Shown: positions 11,736-24,808, counted from the first letter of the stretch. The stretch: 64,000 nt of DNA from Oxytricha trifallax (GCA_000711775.1 ARYC01001902.1:19589-83588); one strand, 5' to 3'. A program made the numbers and translations. Notes: generated from the letters alone by a model not told the origin.

Positions 11736-12699
11736 TCAAGATTTGAATTTGACACTTATAGCTTTCTTCATTTTTGCAGCATTTTTCCAAGCACTACTCT
11801 TTGTTAGTTTAACTATGTATTTTGAGGGATCTAAGTAGTTCATCTTATAATCCTTGACAATAGCCTTTGACTCATTCACTTCTTCGTCTTTCTCATTGAT
11901 TTTATATTCATAGATCTACTGAAGCACTGATATGTCAACATTTTCTAGTTCTTTCAAAGTGTCTGACACTGTATTGAAACGCTTATCTTTTTCTTTAAAA
12001 TCTTAAAATGTGGTGTTTAAATACTACAAAGAATCATGCGTAGATTTATTCTCTATGAAGCAAGTTTTCATGATTTATTCAAGCTGCTTTTATTTTTATT
12101 TATCCAAAATTTCTACTTCTCTAATGTTTTAAGTTTTTTATATAACATTTTATTATAAATCTGGTTTGAAAGTTACTAATGGGCGAGTTTAACTAAGATT
12201 GGGAAATTCAGAACGAGTCTTATAAATATTAAAAGCTGTTTAAGAGCGTATTGGAGATTGTTTATTTTGTTTTTTCAATGACTAGAAACGGTCAATAGCA
12301 TGATTAAGTAGTAGTTTCTCTTAAAACATCTAATTTTTGTGCATTTTTGTAGGAATTGTACTTTAGTTATATTATGAAATTGATGTCCTATTCATTTACG
12401 ATTGACAGTTTCGAGACATCCCCATTTATGTTTTTACTCTCACATTTTACTTGGGTGAATCTTGAAAATCAAAAGGTAAATCTATAAATTTATTCTTCTA
12501 AGTTTTTTACATTTCTATCAATATATCCTTGCTAACTTAATTCTAAGTGTGATTACTAGTTTTAAATCTGGTTAGTTCTTTCGCTTTATTTTGATATTCT
12601 TGCCTTTTCTCAAGTTACTTTGATTAATCAATTTTAACTTTCTTTAAAGCTAAATCTATCAATTGTGTCTTTGGGAATAAGTAGGAGTCATCTACTTAT
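11736..12699 (-). CDS. Basic Gln/Lys-rich protein of unknown function, 3' exon
   Basis: One uninterrupted frame with many TAA/TAG Gln codons runs from a likely splice acceptor at 12700-12701 to TGA at 11738-11736, about 320 residues. It begins QVDDSYLFPKTQLIDLAL and ends in a Lys-rich segment (WKNAAKMKKAISVKFKS). It is mostly helical and charged, with no domain recognised. The 5' exon and start codon were not found. The sequence between 12700 and 13053 is AT-rich and may hold a short first exon or an IES. It is separate from the upstream coiled-coil gene, which ends on its own TGA at 13054. Confidence 0.7.
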
Positions 12700-13053
12700 C
12701 TATTAAAGTTAAAATGGAAGAATATATCAGGAGTTGTATATATTTTAAAAAAAAGAAATGCTGCTCTAGATTTATAATTTTTAATATTATTGTTGTTACT
12801 ATTTTAAATTATAATATGAAAACATATATCGATTGAATAGCGATTTTAATTTTCTTAAGAAATTATATTTTTGGAATTTTAATTATATTTAAATTATAAC
12901 TAATATATGATTAATAAGAAGCCATTTAAACTATTAGAAAGACATTTTTGAAAAGAAAAAATGTTTAAATATAAATTATCTTTAAAAAATGCTATCAAAT
13001 TAAATACCTTGATATAATATAAAATATTATTTTTAAATATATTTAGTTCTTGT

Positions 13054-14884
13054 TCATAATTACAGAATAGCTTTATTAAGAGAAAATGATTAACGAGTCT
13101 CTTTGCTAATTTTACTCTAAATTTCTTCGTATTTGCTTTTAACAATTCGCTTCAGTTCTGGATTCAGTCCACTGGAATCTATAGTCCTATTCATGTAACT
13201 TTTGTACTTTTTAGATTGCTTCTATAATTGATTTTTCTCTTCTTCCTACTATAATAAAAGATAATTGTATAATATATGTATGAAGAATCTCTTAAATATA
13301 CTTATACTTCTGCTCCAACTCAAACTGTCTCTTTTTTTCTTGCATTTATTTCAAATTTTACTTTAATTAGCTGTTTCTTTTCTATTTTTTAATATCTTCA
13401 GTGTTAAGGTTTTCCTAGCTCTGATTGATGCGTTTCCCCTTTTCATTGAGCAATTCCATATCTTCAATTGTCCTTTTGATGTCTTCAGTCTCCAATACAC
13501 TGAGTAAGAATTTAAATATTTACCAGAAATAATCAATTAATCAAGATTTTAATCATAGTATTATATAATGATTTAACGAATAAAATAATTAAAACCACAC
13601 TCTATCCCTAACGATTAATGGATTAGAGATAGAGTGTGATGGAGTGTGTTTAAATATATAAATTATATTATCTTTTAAATATGACATTTCATTTTACATA
13701 ATTAACATTTAATTTAATAAGTAAATAATTAATTTATATATATAAGATTTATAATTGTTAATGATAAGAAAGTTTTAAAATTAATCATTAAATAAGTGAA
13801 ATATATTATAGAGCAATGATGTTAATAAATTAAATTAAATTAAAATGTTAATTATGTAAAATGAAATGTCATATTTAAAAGATAATATAATTTATATATT
13901 TAAACACACTCCATCACACTCTATCTCTAATCCATTTATCGTTAGGGATAGAGTGTGGTTTTAATTATTTTATTCGTTAAATCATTATATAATACTATGA
14001 TTAAAATCTTGATTAATTGATTATTTCTGGTAAATATTTAAATTCTTACTCACTCTTCATAAGCTGTTGAAACTCTCTTTCATCCTTTCTATCCATGTTA
14101 TGTTCCATTTGATCGATTCTTTGCAAAAAGTCTCTCTTTTTATGTAGGTAAAAAGCGACAGGCTCATTGGCATATTTCTCTATTTTCCTAACGAAGGGCA
14201 ATTTTCTGTTCAATCGGAGGTGAAATTAACCACGTAGCACGTCTAGTTAAGCCTTTTTTGTATCGAATAAATTGGATTTGTTTTTTAGTTCAGTCACCTC
14301 TCTGAAAGCTTACTCGCTTAGCATCCGCTCATGCTCTTTAATTAATTTACCCTCGATTGTTTCCATTTTCTCCTCTATTAAAGTATTGTAGAACTTTTAA
14401 TGCTTGACTTCTTCTTAAACTCAATTGTGTTTTAATTATGATAAATAGGATGATGTAATACTATTTAAAGACTACTAATTCAAATAATATTTAAATATTA
14501 AAAAACCATAAAAGTGTAATCAAACATATTTAGCTAACTATCATAGAATATTAAAATATTTCAAGTAATATTTACAAAAATAAAATTTATACAGGTTTAT
14601 TACCTCTATTCCAGATTCTTAACCTCTTAATTAAATAACTCATCAAAATTAGTCATGTAGTTTGTATGCATCAATTTCTTCTAATTTTAATATGTAGACA
14701 TTAAATCACCAAACCCATCGATGGGGATCTCTTATATTCCTGTAAATTTATGTCAGGTTTAATTGAAGAATTTAGTCAAATCGAGTCTTTGTTTTGGATC
14801 ATCCAAGGAATTTATGAGTAAATTTTATGAATTTTATTTATTTCTTGATTTTTATCTTTGTGGTTACGCTGTTGACGTATTCAT
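13054..14884 (-). CDS. Coiled-coil protein of unknown function, split by two IESs
   Basis: Likely ATG at 14884 (MNTSTAQPQ..), TGA at 13056-13054. The middle and C-terminal parts are long charged helices (YNTLIEEKMETIEGKLIKEH, LNEKGKRINQSQENLNTED) typical of coiled coils. Two IESs are supported by frame restoration: 13498-14050 (pointer CACT), whose removal joins FQQLMKS to VLETEDIKR, and 13247-13304 (pointer TACT), whose removal joins ELEQK to QEEEKNQ. An intron follows the segment ending VKNLEQR near 14605, with the next exon starting near 14420. One in-frame TGA near 14754 remains unexplained and may mark another excision or a sequence error. No family recognised; a ciliary or cytoskeletal role would be a guess. 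Confidence 0.65.
13247..13304. other. IES 58 bp, pointer TACT
   Basis: TACT at 13247-13250 and 13305-13308. Deletion converts an out-of-frame junction into a continuous Glu/Gln/Lys-rich helix of the minus-strand coiled-coil gene. The insert is AT-rich and has no GT..AG ends in the right phase. Confidence 0.8.
13498..14050. mobile_element. Palindromic MITE-like element behaving as an IES, 553 bp, CACT flanks
   Basis: CACT at 13498-13501 and 14051-14054 directly abuts inverted repeats of about 210 bp (13502 to about 13715, and about 13840 to 14050) that start GAGTAAG and end CTTACTC. The arms differ at only a few positions, for example one base in the CCCTAACGAT(T/A)AATGG block. The element sits inside the coiled-coil gene. 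Precise loss with one CACT restores the frame, so the flanking CACT serves both as target-site-like duplication and as pointer. It has no coding capacity. Confidence 0.85.
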
Positions 14885-15265
14885 ACCGTTATTGAAGTTT
14901 AATGACTAACTCAGTCCTGATTATAAATATTTATTAAAAATGAAATATTGATAGTAAACTACAATTATTATAGATTCGCTTAGGAGGAAATGGTTATTAG
15001 TTTGAATTGGTATCTTATAAGATTATAGAGGAGAAATGAACTAATGGTTGATTTTTTGTTTTTTGCTAAATTATGGAATTTCTTTTTCTTAAAGGAAACA
15101 TTAACGAGGATTTGTATTGATTTATGAGAATTTACTATTCAGTTGTCATAATTTTTTCTAATTTAATATTATAAATTTTTAATGAAACTTTATCTCAGGT
15201 TAGCTGTCTCAATTAATTTAAGAGTGCGAATGAATGAATAACTAATAATAAAATATAAATTAAAA

Positions 15266-18018
15266 TCAGAAAATCTCTCCTGTTAACCTCGGAGAATTAA
15301 ACTAAGAAGCTACTTTCATGAATTTATTGTCTTAATATAACTAAGTATTTAGCACTAGTCCAGGTCTTTGCAATATCACAGATTAATTTCTAACTTAACT
15401 AGTTTATCTAGATTTCTTAATTTTAGCTATCAACTAATAATTTCCTTTAAGTATCTATGAATTGCTAAACTTTGGACTATTATTCTATGATTGAAATTGC
15501 TTTTAATAGTTATTAACCAAAAGCATTGAAGTTTTATTTTAATTATCGTTGTTTTTAGGAGTCGCTCCCATTACTTAAGGTAATTGAGAGATTTAATGAT
15601 TTTTAAATGAAGTAAACGAAGAGATCTTGCTTATATCAAGATGAGTTTTATTCTGCCAATCACTATTATTTAATTATTGATTCTTTTCAGAAAGCTTAAA
15701 GATATTCCTTTATGATTGATTGAACATGTTATTATGTTTTGAGGTTTAACTTTGATCAACTGCTTAATTTACATATTAATCTAATACTGCAAAGTCTAAC
15801 TTGGAGCTCATATAGCATTTCTTTTCTCTTTTTATTTAATCATAAACTATCGATTCCAGAGTAGGAGGCTGTCTATCTGAAAAGCAAGCTTTTAAAGTTT
15901 TCCTAGTTATCCAAACTGATTTCCCTTAAAATTCCTGATCTTTCCTGTTTGAATAAACCAAAATATTTTTTAAAATACCTAATATAAGGCAAATACTTAT
16001 TTTACTGGTGATCTTTATTGATTTAAAGCTAACTTATTTCTTAAAACTCTTTAGCAAGTGAAGTAGCTCTCGGGGCTTTAGGTATCTTTACTTAGCTTTT
16101 GATATTTTTACTTTCATCACTATTTAGATTTTCATGGTCCATTAATTGATCAAAATTTATCATATTTTTCACTCCATGTATTTAGTTATGTTAATTTGCA
16201 ATTAGAATTTGCTAATTTTATTTCAATCTTCTAATTGGACTTGATTATTGAGATTTATAGTTTAGTTTTTTAAGCTAAAAATTTTACTCTGATTTTTCAA
16301 TTTCTATAATTTTTGCTTTCTGTCTCTTGACAAAGGGATATTTCTTAACTATTTCCCCAAGAGTAGCTCTAAAGTCTTGTTCTCCTCTGTTGACTAATAT
16401 GTTTTTCATTTGATCTATCCTGCCATTAAGCTTTTCCTAACTTTGCATTTGTCTATCTTTCTCAAGTTCTTTAGTAATTTGCTGGAGCTTAGCGATTTTA
16501 CTACTTTTATTTTCTGCATTAAAAATTAGTGCTCTGTATCCAGCATCATTGGTCCTGGCTTTCTTTTGAAACTCTGAGACCTTAACACATAATAGCTCAC
16601 CTTATTATGAATCACAAACAACTGTGCATTAAGCGTTATCTTTTCTTAGGAATTCCCACTCTCCAAATATTTAACCACTTCCATATCTGCACACTTCTTT
16701 ATTTGTTGATGTTATTAACTAATTTTGAAGTGATTTAGCATTAGAGAATTCTTAAATTTTGTATGGATCCATGAGTCTTCCAGTTTCTTAGTTTAAGTTA
16801 TTCTTCTTTGTAAGTATTTTTCTTACAAAATCATCCTTCTCTTCCAACTTATCTTATTTTTGAATTGCTTTAAATTCGCCACTTTTTACGAAATATACAT
16901 AATTCAATGAATCATTCTCTTTGCAAATGACTTAGTTTCTAACTGTTTTTTATAATTCTACAGAGTGAAGTAGAAATTTAGTCAATGTGTTTTTAGTCCA
17001 TCCTTGAAAGAATGGAATTGATTTTAAGAACTCTATATTATCACTTAATGCTTTCTGCATGCCTTTAGATATTGCTTGATTAAAAGATTGTTTATTGAGT
17101 GTTGCTAGATAACAATCAGTCAAACATAATATTGTTGCAGATCTTGGTTTATTTTGGATCAAAGCCAATTCCCCAAATGATTAACCACTTTTAAGAACTG
17201 CCATCTCTTCAAACATGGTTTTAAGAGTGTTGTTCTTAGAATAAAAATAAGTCTTATTGTCATGTTTAAAGATTGATTAATTATTTTGATTCATAAATAT
17301 TCTGCCAAACTTTACAGGAGCTTTCTATATTGCTACGTGAGTAATACCAAGCTTAATCTTTTCGATTTATGAAGTTTCATTTATAAAAATACTATTCTTG
17401 CTTGATCTTAACGAATCCTAGTTGTTGAGAATACTGTGTCGATTTGACATGATTTATAGATCTGGATTGCTGGTTATTTACGTTTCGTGAACAGTCTCTA
17501 GATCTAATTTTCCTGGAATCTCAGTGCTAAATAATGATTTTTAGAAATCGTTTTTGTTTTACGAACCGACAGTACCACTGTTTCTAATGCCTTAGGACAT
17601 CCCTTTTACCAGAAGAGGGGAGCTTTTATTTTCGTAGAGACATTACTCATAAATCATCAATGCATCAGCTTACTTTTTACATGGTAACATGACTGCAACT
17701 TCCCCACGAATTAGTAGGTAATATTTATCTCCCTAACTGCCATACTCAAAGACAACCTCATCTTTCTTAAAATGTTCAAAGTGTAAGTTTTTAGTGATCT
17801 CAAATTATTCAGTGTCTCCTTTGTCTTTAAAAAATACTTAAGTAATTCTCATTAATTGTAAAATGTCTTCGTCGGTTCTTTCATCTTCGCCTTTTTATAG
17901 GGCTTTAATAATTTCCTTTAAGTAAATTAATATAAAATGCTTTGATTTAATAAATAAAGATTACCTGAAAATTGTACTCGTTTCCTAGCAAATTTTACAA
18001 TAATATCTGGGAAGCCAT
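15266..18018 (-). CDS. Protein with two cyclic-nucleotide-binding domains, 883 aa
   Basis: ATG at 18018 (MASQILLQNLLGNEYNF), TGA at 15268-15266. Introns at 17916-17964 (49 nt) and 15945-15996 (52 nt) leave 2652 nt, exactly 884 codons. First CNB domain: starts at FEHFKKDEVVFEYGSQGDKY, is interrupted by a polar insert of about 130 residues, and resumes with the phosphate-binding-cassette-like GELALIQNKPRSATI. Second CNB domain: IPFFQGWTKNTLTKFL, then a degenerate cassette (GEWEFLRKDNAQCTV). The last 350 or so residues are Gln/Ser/Asn-rich. There is no kinase or channel domain, so it resembles the stand-alone CNB proteins expanded in ciliates. cNMP binding is plausible for domain 1 (GELAL, PRSAT present) and doubtful for domain 2. 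Confidence 0.85.
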
Positions 18019-18366
18019 TGATTGTTAGATTATACAAATTTGAGGGGATAATTAAATTGGAAATTGTTTTAAATTCTTTTGTGTCATGATATATAAAAGA
18101 ATTTTAATTTAAATTAAAACTCAATCATATTTTACTTTCTAAAACTATACCCAAATTATACAAAAATAAATTACAACTGATTATACATATTATTTCTATA
18201 AGATTATTTTATTTAATTCTATAAATCTTGCCTAAATCTATATAAAATTGAATGATAAGTAAAAAATTTGCATCAGTTATTTTCTTAGTAAATTTCTGCA
18301 ATTAATACTGTTAAATTATAAATTCTTAAATTTACTCAATTATAAAATTAATTACTTTTTTAACTC

Positions 18367-20319
18367 ATGATAACCGATTTTTGCTTCCTCAAGAAATTAG
18401 GTAAGCTTTCATTATATTCTCATTTAAATTGTAATTTTTAGGCGAAGGAGCTTTTAGCTGTGTCTATTTGGTGAAAAGAATCTCAGATGGGTAACTTTAC
18501 GGACTTAAAAAGGTAAAACTAATTTATATTACCCATTTTCCCTCTAATCATTTAATTTTTAGGTAAAAATGCTTACATTATCAGAAAAGGAGAAACATAA
18601 TGCACTCAATGAAGTTAGGCTCATTGCTTCAATTAAGTAATTAATTTTCTTACTTATAACATTTTATTAGTCATCCTAACATAATCGGCTACAAAGAGTC
18701 ATTTATTGAGGAGTCGACTTCTACTTTATGTGTTGTAATGGAATACGCTGATAACGGAGATGTTATGAGTAAAATTAACGATCATTTGAAGAGGAGCACT
18801 TTGTTTAGAGAATCTGAAATTTGGAATTATTTTGCTTAAATGCTCCTTGGACTTAAAGCTCTTCATGACATTTAAATCTGCCATAGAGACATTAAGTGCG
18901 CGAATATATTCATCAATTTAAAAGGTGAGATCAAGCTTGGGGATTTCAATGTTTCAAAAGTGGCCAAGAAAGGTATGCTTTACACTTAAACTGGTACTCC
19001 TTATTATGCAAGTCCAGAGGTATGGAAGGATAGACCATATGATATGAAAAGTGATATCTGGTCACTTGGTTGTGTTCTTTATGAAATGATTACACTTAGA
19101 CCACCTTTCAAGGCAAATGATTTAAAATCACTCTACAAGAAGGTAGTCTCAGTAGACTATCCACCTATCACAAATACCAGATATTCTCCAGAATTAATCA
19201 ATATGGTGAAAGTAATTCTTTAATCAAATCCAATAATGAGACCAAGCTCTGTCTAAATGCTATAAATGAGTAATTTATAAAAGCAAGTAACTGAATAGAA
19301 AATCTTGGAATAAATAAGGACTGCTTTAGAATCTAAACATAACAAAAATCCCTATTCTGATGAAGATGCACTACTTAACACTATTAAAATGCCAAGAGCT
19401 TTGAAGCAACTTTAGGATAAGCTTCCAAAGCCAAAGTATCAGAGGCAGTTGAGCTAACCAACTCGAATTGCAGCAAACAATATTCTTGGGAACGGGCCTT
19501 CACATGATTCAGCATCAAACCCTATCACTCCGATATATGAAAAACCCTTAAAAGAATTACCAACTTCCCTTCATCGTCCCATTAGTGGAAGAGTAGGAGG
19601 AACTTCAGGATTACCTTAAAAATATCCTAGTTTAAATCCTCCTTAAAGGCTTTAAGATCAAAGCAAAATCGCCTAAAAATATCACAACTACTATGGTGAT
19701 CAATTTTCATAGTAAGATAGAGAAAATAAAGAAAATGTGATGATCTAGAACTATAACAAGTACAGAAATGCCTCAGATGAAGTGCGCAAGTCTATGGAAT
19801 CCAAAGCTTAACCTTCAAACCCATACAAAGGGACTATTGATGATATTGATTCTAGAGACGTATTGTATGGGAAGAGAAATGGAACCAATAATGAAATATC
19901 AAATGATAGAACTGGCAGTGGATAGCACAGATAATTATACAACAACTATATTTCGAATGATAGCTATAAAGCTAACAATAGCAATCCCTATGGGAGACCA
20001 CCAGCTGGAATGGGAAATGCTAATAATAGCTATGAAAGAAATAACAGCAATAGTAATAGAGTTAATTTTAGTAGAATATTATATATTTATGACATCTAAA
20101 TAATATATCTATTCTTCTCAATAAATTAAGACATAAAATTTTTTTAAAAAATGATTTAAATCATTAATCTACTAATTTCTGTTAAATTTATGATTTATGG
20201 AAAATATTTCATCAGGAGTTAATTCCAGCAGAGCGAATTATTAATACGTCCCACAGAGAAACAATTCAAGAAACGCAAATGCAGCAAATATACCACTCTA
20301 TCGTGATCATTTACGTTGA
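18367..20319 (+). CDS. NEK-family protein kinase, 556 aa, with a C-terminal IES
   Basis: ATG at 18367; introns 18401-18441, 18513-18562 and 18637-18670; IES 20059-20215; TGA at 20317-20319. Subtracting these leaves 1671 nt, 557 codons. The kinase domain occupies roughly residues 1-265: Gly loop KLGEGAFSCVYLVK, catalytic HRDIKCANIFI, activation segment TQTGTPYYASPEVW and GCVLYEMITLRPPF, all typical of NEK kinases. The magnesium motif is DFN (LGDFNVSK) rather than DFG; the same LGD-x-NVSK form is, from memory, seen in some algal and protist NEKs. The tail is Asn/Ser/Gln-rich and low complexity. NEK kinases usually act at basal bodies, cilia or in mitosis. Confidence 0.93.
20059..20215. other. 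IES 157 bp, pointer GAGTTAATT
   Basis: The nine-base repeat GAGTTAATT occurs at 20059-20067 and 20216-20224. Removal joins the Asn/Ser-rich tail ..NSNRVN to SSRANYQYVPQ.. in frame, ending IPLYRDHLR and TGA. Without it the frame runs through low-complexity AT sequence. Confidence 0.85.
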
Positions 20320-20532
20320 TTAATCAATTAGAATGATAAAATAAAGCCATAATATATAAACTATAGGCATATATAAACCTACTCTTTAATTAGAGAAATA
20401 ATTTCGGATTTACATCATAAATTTTCCATCAAAGTATTGGATTAATGCCAAAATACAATTATAGAAAAACTTAACTATAATAATTCTAATTTATTTAAGA
20501 TAGTTTTTCTTAATAGTCAACTTATATATAAG

Positions 20533-22138
20533 TCAAGAAGCTGCAGCTTTTGATGCTCCAAGTAATGCCAAAATCCATAGAAATAGAGTGATAATATCCT
20601 ATAAAATTCAATTAAATTTAAATAATGAATGAGTTACTGTATATAATAGCATAGCACCAACGACATAGTCGTCATAACTTAGTCCATATTTTTTATTTCC
20701 ACTTATCATCTGTGTATCATAAATTATGAACACTGAGAGAAGTATTATTACAGCCAGGCATATCAATATATAAACCCATCGATTTGGAAAGATAATAAAC
20801 AATGGGATTAGAATTATCATGACGTGGCAAAGTATGAAGGATAACCCTGAAAGCACTGATAATTCTATCTTGGTCTAAAAGGTTAAATGATAAATTTAAA
20901 GTTTGTTACAAAGAAAGTTAGCACAGTGAGTCCAAAAAATATTCCAAAAGTAAGTGCAGTAGCAATAAGCACTAATTCAGGATCTTGCCAGGAACTTATT
21001 GCAGCAATTGTATAAGTGTTGAACAATGTGTACAGACCAAGACAAATGTAGTTTATTGGCACTTTCCTGGCAACCTTATTCAAACAGAATATGCCAAGAA
21101 ACCATAAATGCTTTAATAATATAATTAACTCCAAAAATTAAGTTTAGCAAGTGCTATCGTGATTGCAACACAAGCCCAATACAGTCCTCTCTCTCTTCTC
21201 ATAAACTCCTAGAGACTAGGAATGCACAGAGTAATCAATGTAAATCCAAATGTAACACCTAGCATCATAAATAGTAACGAATAGACCTTGATTATAAATT
21301 TCTGTTTGTTAGTCTTTCCCTCAAGTCCAGGCACAAAATTCAAACACAACCTCTTTTTCAATCTCTAATTCTCAATCTATTAGGCTTCTAGTTCTGCTTA
21401 AACCTCAGGTGGAACTTAATTTGGGTATTACTGATTGTTTTGTCGATTTAATTGCTGTTACTGATAGAATTAGAACATTTATTGCTACTGTTGAGCATCG
21501 TAATCGATGTTATTCTATTAGTGAATATAATTTTCATTTTAATTGTTGTTACGGTTGTTGCTTATATTAATTTAAGAATTGTTGTTATAACCATCATAAG
21601 GAATGAACTATAGTTATCCACGTTCATCGTAGTAGTACTAGCCATCCTGCTATATAGTAGAGTGTTCTCGGTTTATGTGACCTTAGGAATTCGGGTGAGA
21701 GTCTTGCAAGTTCTAAGAATTATTTTAGCTATGCTGCTGCCTTTAAAACTACAATTAATGCTGTATATTTTCATGTTATTACTGCAAAGGACTTAACACT
21801 ATTGGATGACTCCTATATATAAAATTATTATAAGAATTGTGATAAATGTGCGGAAATACTTACGGAACAGTTTTGTTACTATTACTACTATGATGGTTGT
21901 TTTTTTATTTAGATTATTGATGTACTTGATTCAACTTGTATTTACTTTCATTAGGCTAATATCCCTGCTTATCCTCATGATTTAAAGCGTAGTTAAAGCT
22001 GTTGTTATTGTTTGAGCTTATTGGAGGGAATATCTCTATTGATGTGTCTGCTTGATATTTCTCAAGCCTTTTTTAAGAATTTTAATGCAACTGGTTTTAG
22101 AGAGCATTATTGCTATAGTCCAAATTTTTATCTTCCAT
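20533..22138 (-). CDS. LFG/TMBIM (Bax inhibitor-1 superfamily) membrane protein
   Basis: ATG at 22138; TGA at 20535-20533. The N-terminal 230 or so residues are cytosolic and rich in Gln, Asn, Tyr and Pro, as in LFG proteins. The membrane part shows several hydrophobic helices (GLYWACVAITIALAKLNFW, TFGIFFGLTVLTFFVTNF, MIILIPLFIIF) and the family signature DTQMISGNKKYGLSYDDYVV, followed after a GT..AG intron (about 20611-20649) by LLYTDIITLFLWILALLG. These proteins act as Ca2+-leak/anti-death regulators of ER and Golgi membranes. Further introns lie at about 21811-21866 and possibly 20856-20885. A short frame break at about 21120-21140 was not resolved. Confidence 0.85.
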
Positions 22139-22299
22139 ATGTTTTAATGTAATAAATTGCAAAACAATCAGTAAATTATCAATATCTGATTAAATTCTAA
22201 GATTAATTCATACTGATTCCTATTTTAATCCGAAAAGTCTGTTTATCTACTTTAAAATAGGTATAAAATTAACAGGAAAATAAATAAAAATCATTTAAC

Positions 22300-22824
22300 T
22301 CATAACTAAGATTTGTACTTTTTACTACCTTTGACTTTCGTGGTATCATATTTGAATTAGATTCTTTATTCCTGAGCATCATAAGAAAAGAGAAAATCTA
22401 TAATAGTGCCACTATATTAACCAAGAATCGACCAGTAAACCTCCGTATCTTATGTGTAGTTTGTAAACGTATCATAAATCTCCACCATTATATAATAAAT
22501 CTTGCCTAATCTGTAATATAAATTAGCAAAAAGGATAGCTGGATTTGTTATTGAAATATAGTATTATAGGATGTTTTGGTATGATTATTAGACACCAGTT
22601 GCACATGAAAACATTAGAGGGTGTATTTACGCAAGAATATCATGAATTGTATAGCCTACTTTTAGGTAATCTTCTGATTATACTTGAAAAGCGAGAGAAC
22701 GCATTAAAGAATCTAATTTTGTAATGTTTTTAGAACAGGTAACTGGGGTGATTTAGGACGAGTCGTTTGGATTGTATGTGGAATTATTTGCAGTTGTTAG
22801 AGATGCTTGCAAGAAACTACTCAT
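22300..22824 (-). CDS. Unknown 174-aa protein
   Basis: A single uninterrupted frame of exactly 175 codons from ATG (22824, MSSFLQASLTTANN) to TGA (22302-22300), with Gln encoded by TAA/TAG at many sites. Repeated Tyr/Ile-rich helices (YYISITNPAILFANLYYRLG, IYYIMVEIYDTF) and a Lys-rich C-terminus. No signal peptide, no clear membrane span and no recognised domain. It lies about 160 bp beyond the start of the LFG gene on the same strand. Confidence 0.75.
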
Positions 22825-23364
22825 AAATGTCAGTAACTTAAGTATTACTAAATTATAATTACTTACAAATTTTTGAAGATTTACCTTCTCTATTGCAATA
22901 ATATTTAATTAAGATATCGATCATTAATATTTGAAATTAAAAATTTTGATGTATTTAAATTATAACAGAATAAAATTACTATTATTAAGATTAAAAGATA
23001 AATGGTTATAAAAGATGAGAGAAGAAATCTAAATCTCTCTAAAACTTAAAGGGCACAAGTGAATATCATGATTAATGTAAGTGAGAATTGTATGTAAATT
23101 CATTAAATAAATGCTATTAATGCACAAATCTAACATTAATACTAAAATATTCTATGTTAACTAATTTATTTAAAAGTTAGTGCTATGAATGAGCGGATCT
23201 TTGATAAATAACAGGAAATCATAGAAAAACTTTATTTAAGAGTAAACCTTAAAATGGACTACTAATACAATAAACATCAATTACCTTCGCTGAAATAAAA
23301 TGATTTTAAAGAATCATAAATAAAAAGATATAAAATCATCGTGTTTATTCATTGAGTTGAAAAA
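22825..23364. other. Intergenic, no gene seen
   Basis: AT-rich spacer of about 540 bp between two minus-strand genes; no coding frame or repeat identified. Confidence 0.45.
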
Positions 23365-24480
23365 TCATAATGATAAAATCAGAAGTCTCTCTATTTTCGT
23401 TTATTTTTATTTTATTGCATATTATTAAAAAGATAAATACTTAAATTGTTACAGTTTGTATTTCTAAGAAACATTAATATTTCCTGATCTTTGGTATTTT
23501 ATCAATAATATCACTGAATCAACTTTTTATTATTATTGTTTCAACTTAAATTCTTAATCAATTCCTCTACTTGCTAAAGAAATAAATGAGGAGTCTTCAA
23601 ATGGCTCAATATCAATGATGTGAAAAGTCAATTTTCCCAATTCGTAGTATAATTCCTTTTATTTCCGGTTTTGATTATATACGATAAGATTCCGGTAGAT
23701 ATTCAATAAATTAACAAAAACCCTAATTTAGGTAATTTAATTTATAATTTTTGTGATTGTTGTATAGAATAATATTGCCCATTTAAGTCTTTAGGACAGC
23801 AAGCATGAAATCAGTCATATTTCTAAAATCTCCAATTTTCTTCATTCCCAGTTATATCAAGTCATTCCCAGTGAGGTAGCATGTCAGCACTGATTTAGCA
23901 GTTTAATTTGATATCAATCTAGTGACTAAATAAAAAGGCTGTAATGGCTGATTTTATGAAGAAGGAGAGAGTGAAGCATTTATGAGAGTATAGGCTGAAA
24001 AATTTTAGGATTCTATATACGCTAGGGTTTTGTCGTAGTCGTTTATAGTCACCTACAACTATTTACTGCAGTTAAACTTAATTAAATGAATATGTAGAAG
24101 AGTTAATATCATAATTATTCAAGTTTACTTAAGTTTGGAAGATAATCAAAAGCTTTAAGCCCAGATAAATAGCTATTCAAAAGCATGAAAGTATAATCTG
24201 TAAAAGTAAAGACACCATCTTCATAAGTGTTCTCTTCTTATAACTTAACATGATTAATTTCCGACTAATCCTGAATTAATAATATCATTTCATAGTCGTT
24301 TATCTGTTAATTAAAGATTTTCTGATCTTATAATTGCAATTTATATTCTTGTAATAAATCCAATGGTCGTTCTTATTATTTTACCTATTTACTTTAGTTT
24401 TATCCCAAAATCAAGAATATCGCTAATATTTATAAGAGTTTGCTTTATAAAGTCAATTATTATTTGTACTTGTTTGTCAT
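23365..24480 (-). CDS. Unknown protein with N-terminal hydrophobic segment
   Basis: ATG at 24480 is followed by a short basic stretch and a hydrophobic run (ILAIFLILG) that could be a signal peptide or anchor. Then come Gln/Glu-rich helices and a segment with FTFTDYTFMLLNSYLSGLKAF. After a break near 24115-24065 (intron or IES, not resolved) the frame continues YDKTLAYIESQNFSAYTLIN.. and, past another break near 23725, to a low-complexity end with TGA at about 23365. The C-terminal 60 residues could be non-coding if an earlier junction exists. Family unknown. Confidence 0.55.
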
Positions 24481-24808
24481 GTTATCAGTATTTTTATTGT
24501 TACAGACATTTATAAATGGAATACAAAGGTAAATTTTCATTAAAAATAAAATTAGCTTAGAGTTTAATTTAAGATTATTTATTATTCAATTCACTGTAAT
24601 GTCTCACATTAAAGGTTGACTTGCTAATTATAGGCTATGAATTTAATTTATTTCTAGAGAATTAGTTGATTTATATTTAAAAAGTAGTTTGTAATAATAT
24701 TGCCAAAAAGAAATTTGTTTTATAATTATTTTAATACTATTTAAATAAAGTAAATTTTCTTGAAATCTGGCAATAATAAAATTCTTAAATAAACAATCTC
24801 GATCGAAT

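Noticed and set aside
12900-13145. Minus-strand frame of 81 codons
   Set aside because: Overlaps the end of the coiled-coil gene in another phase and runs into AT-rich spacer; composition is not protein-like.
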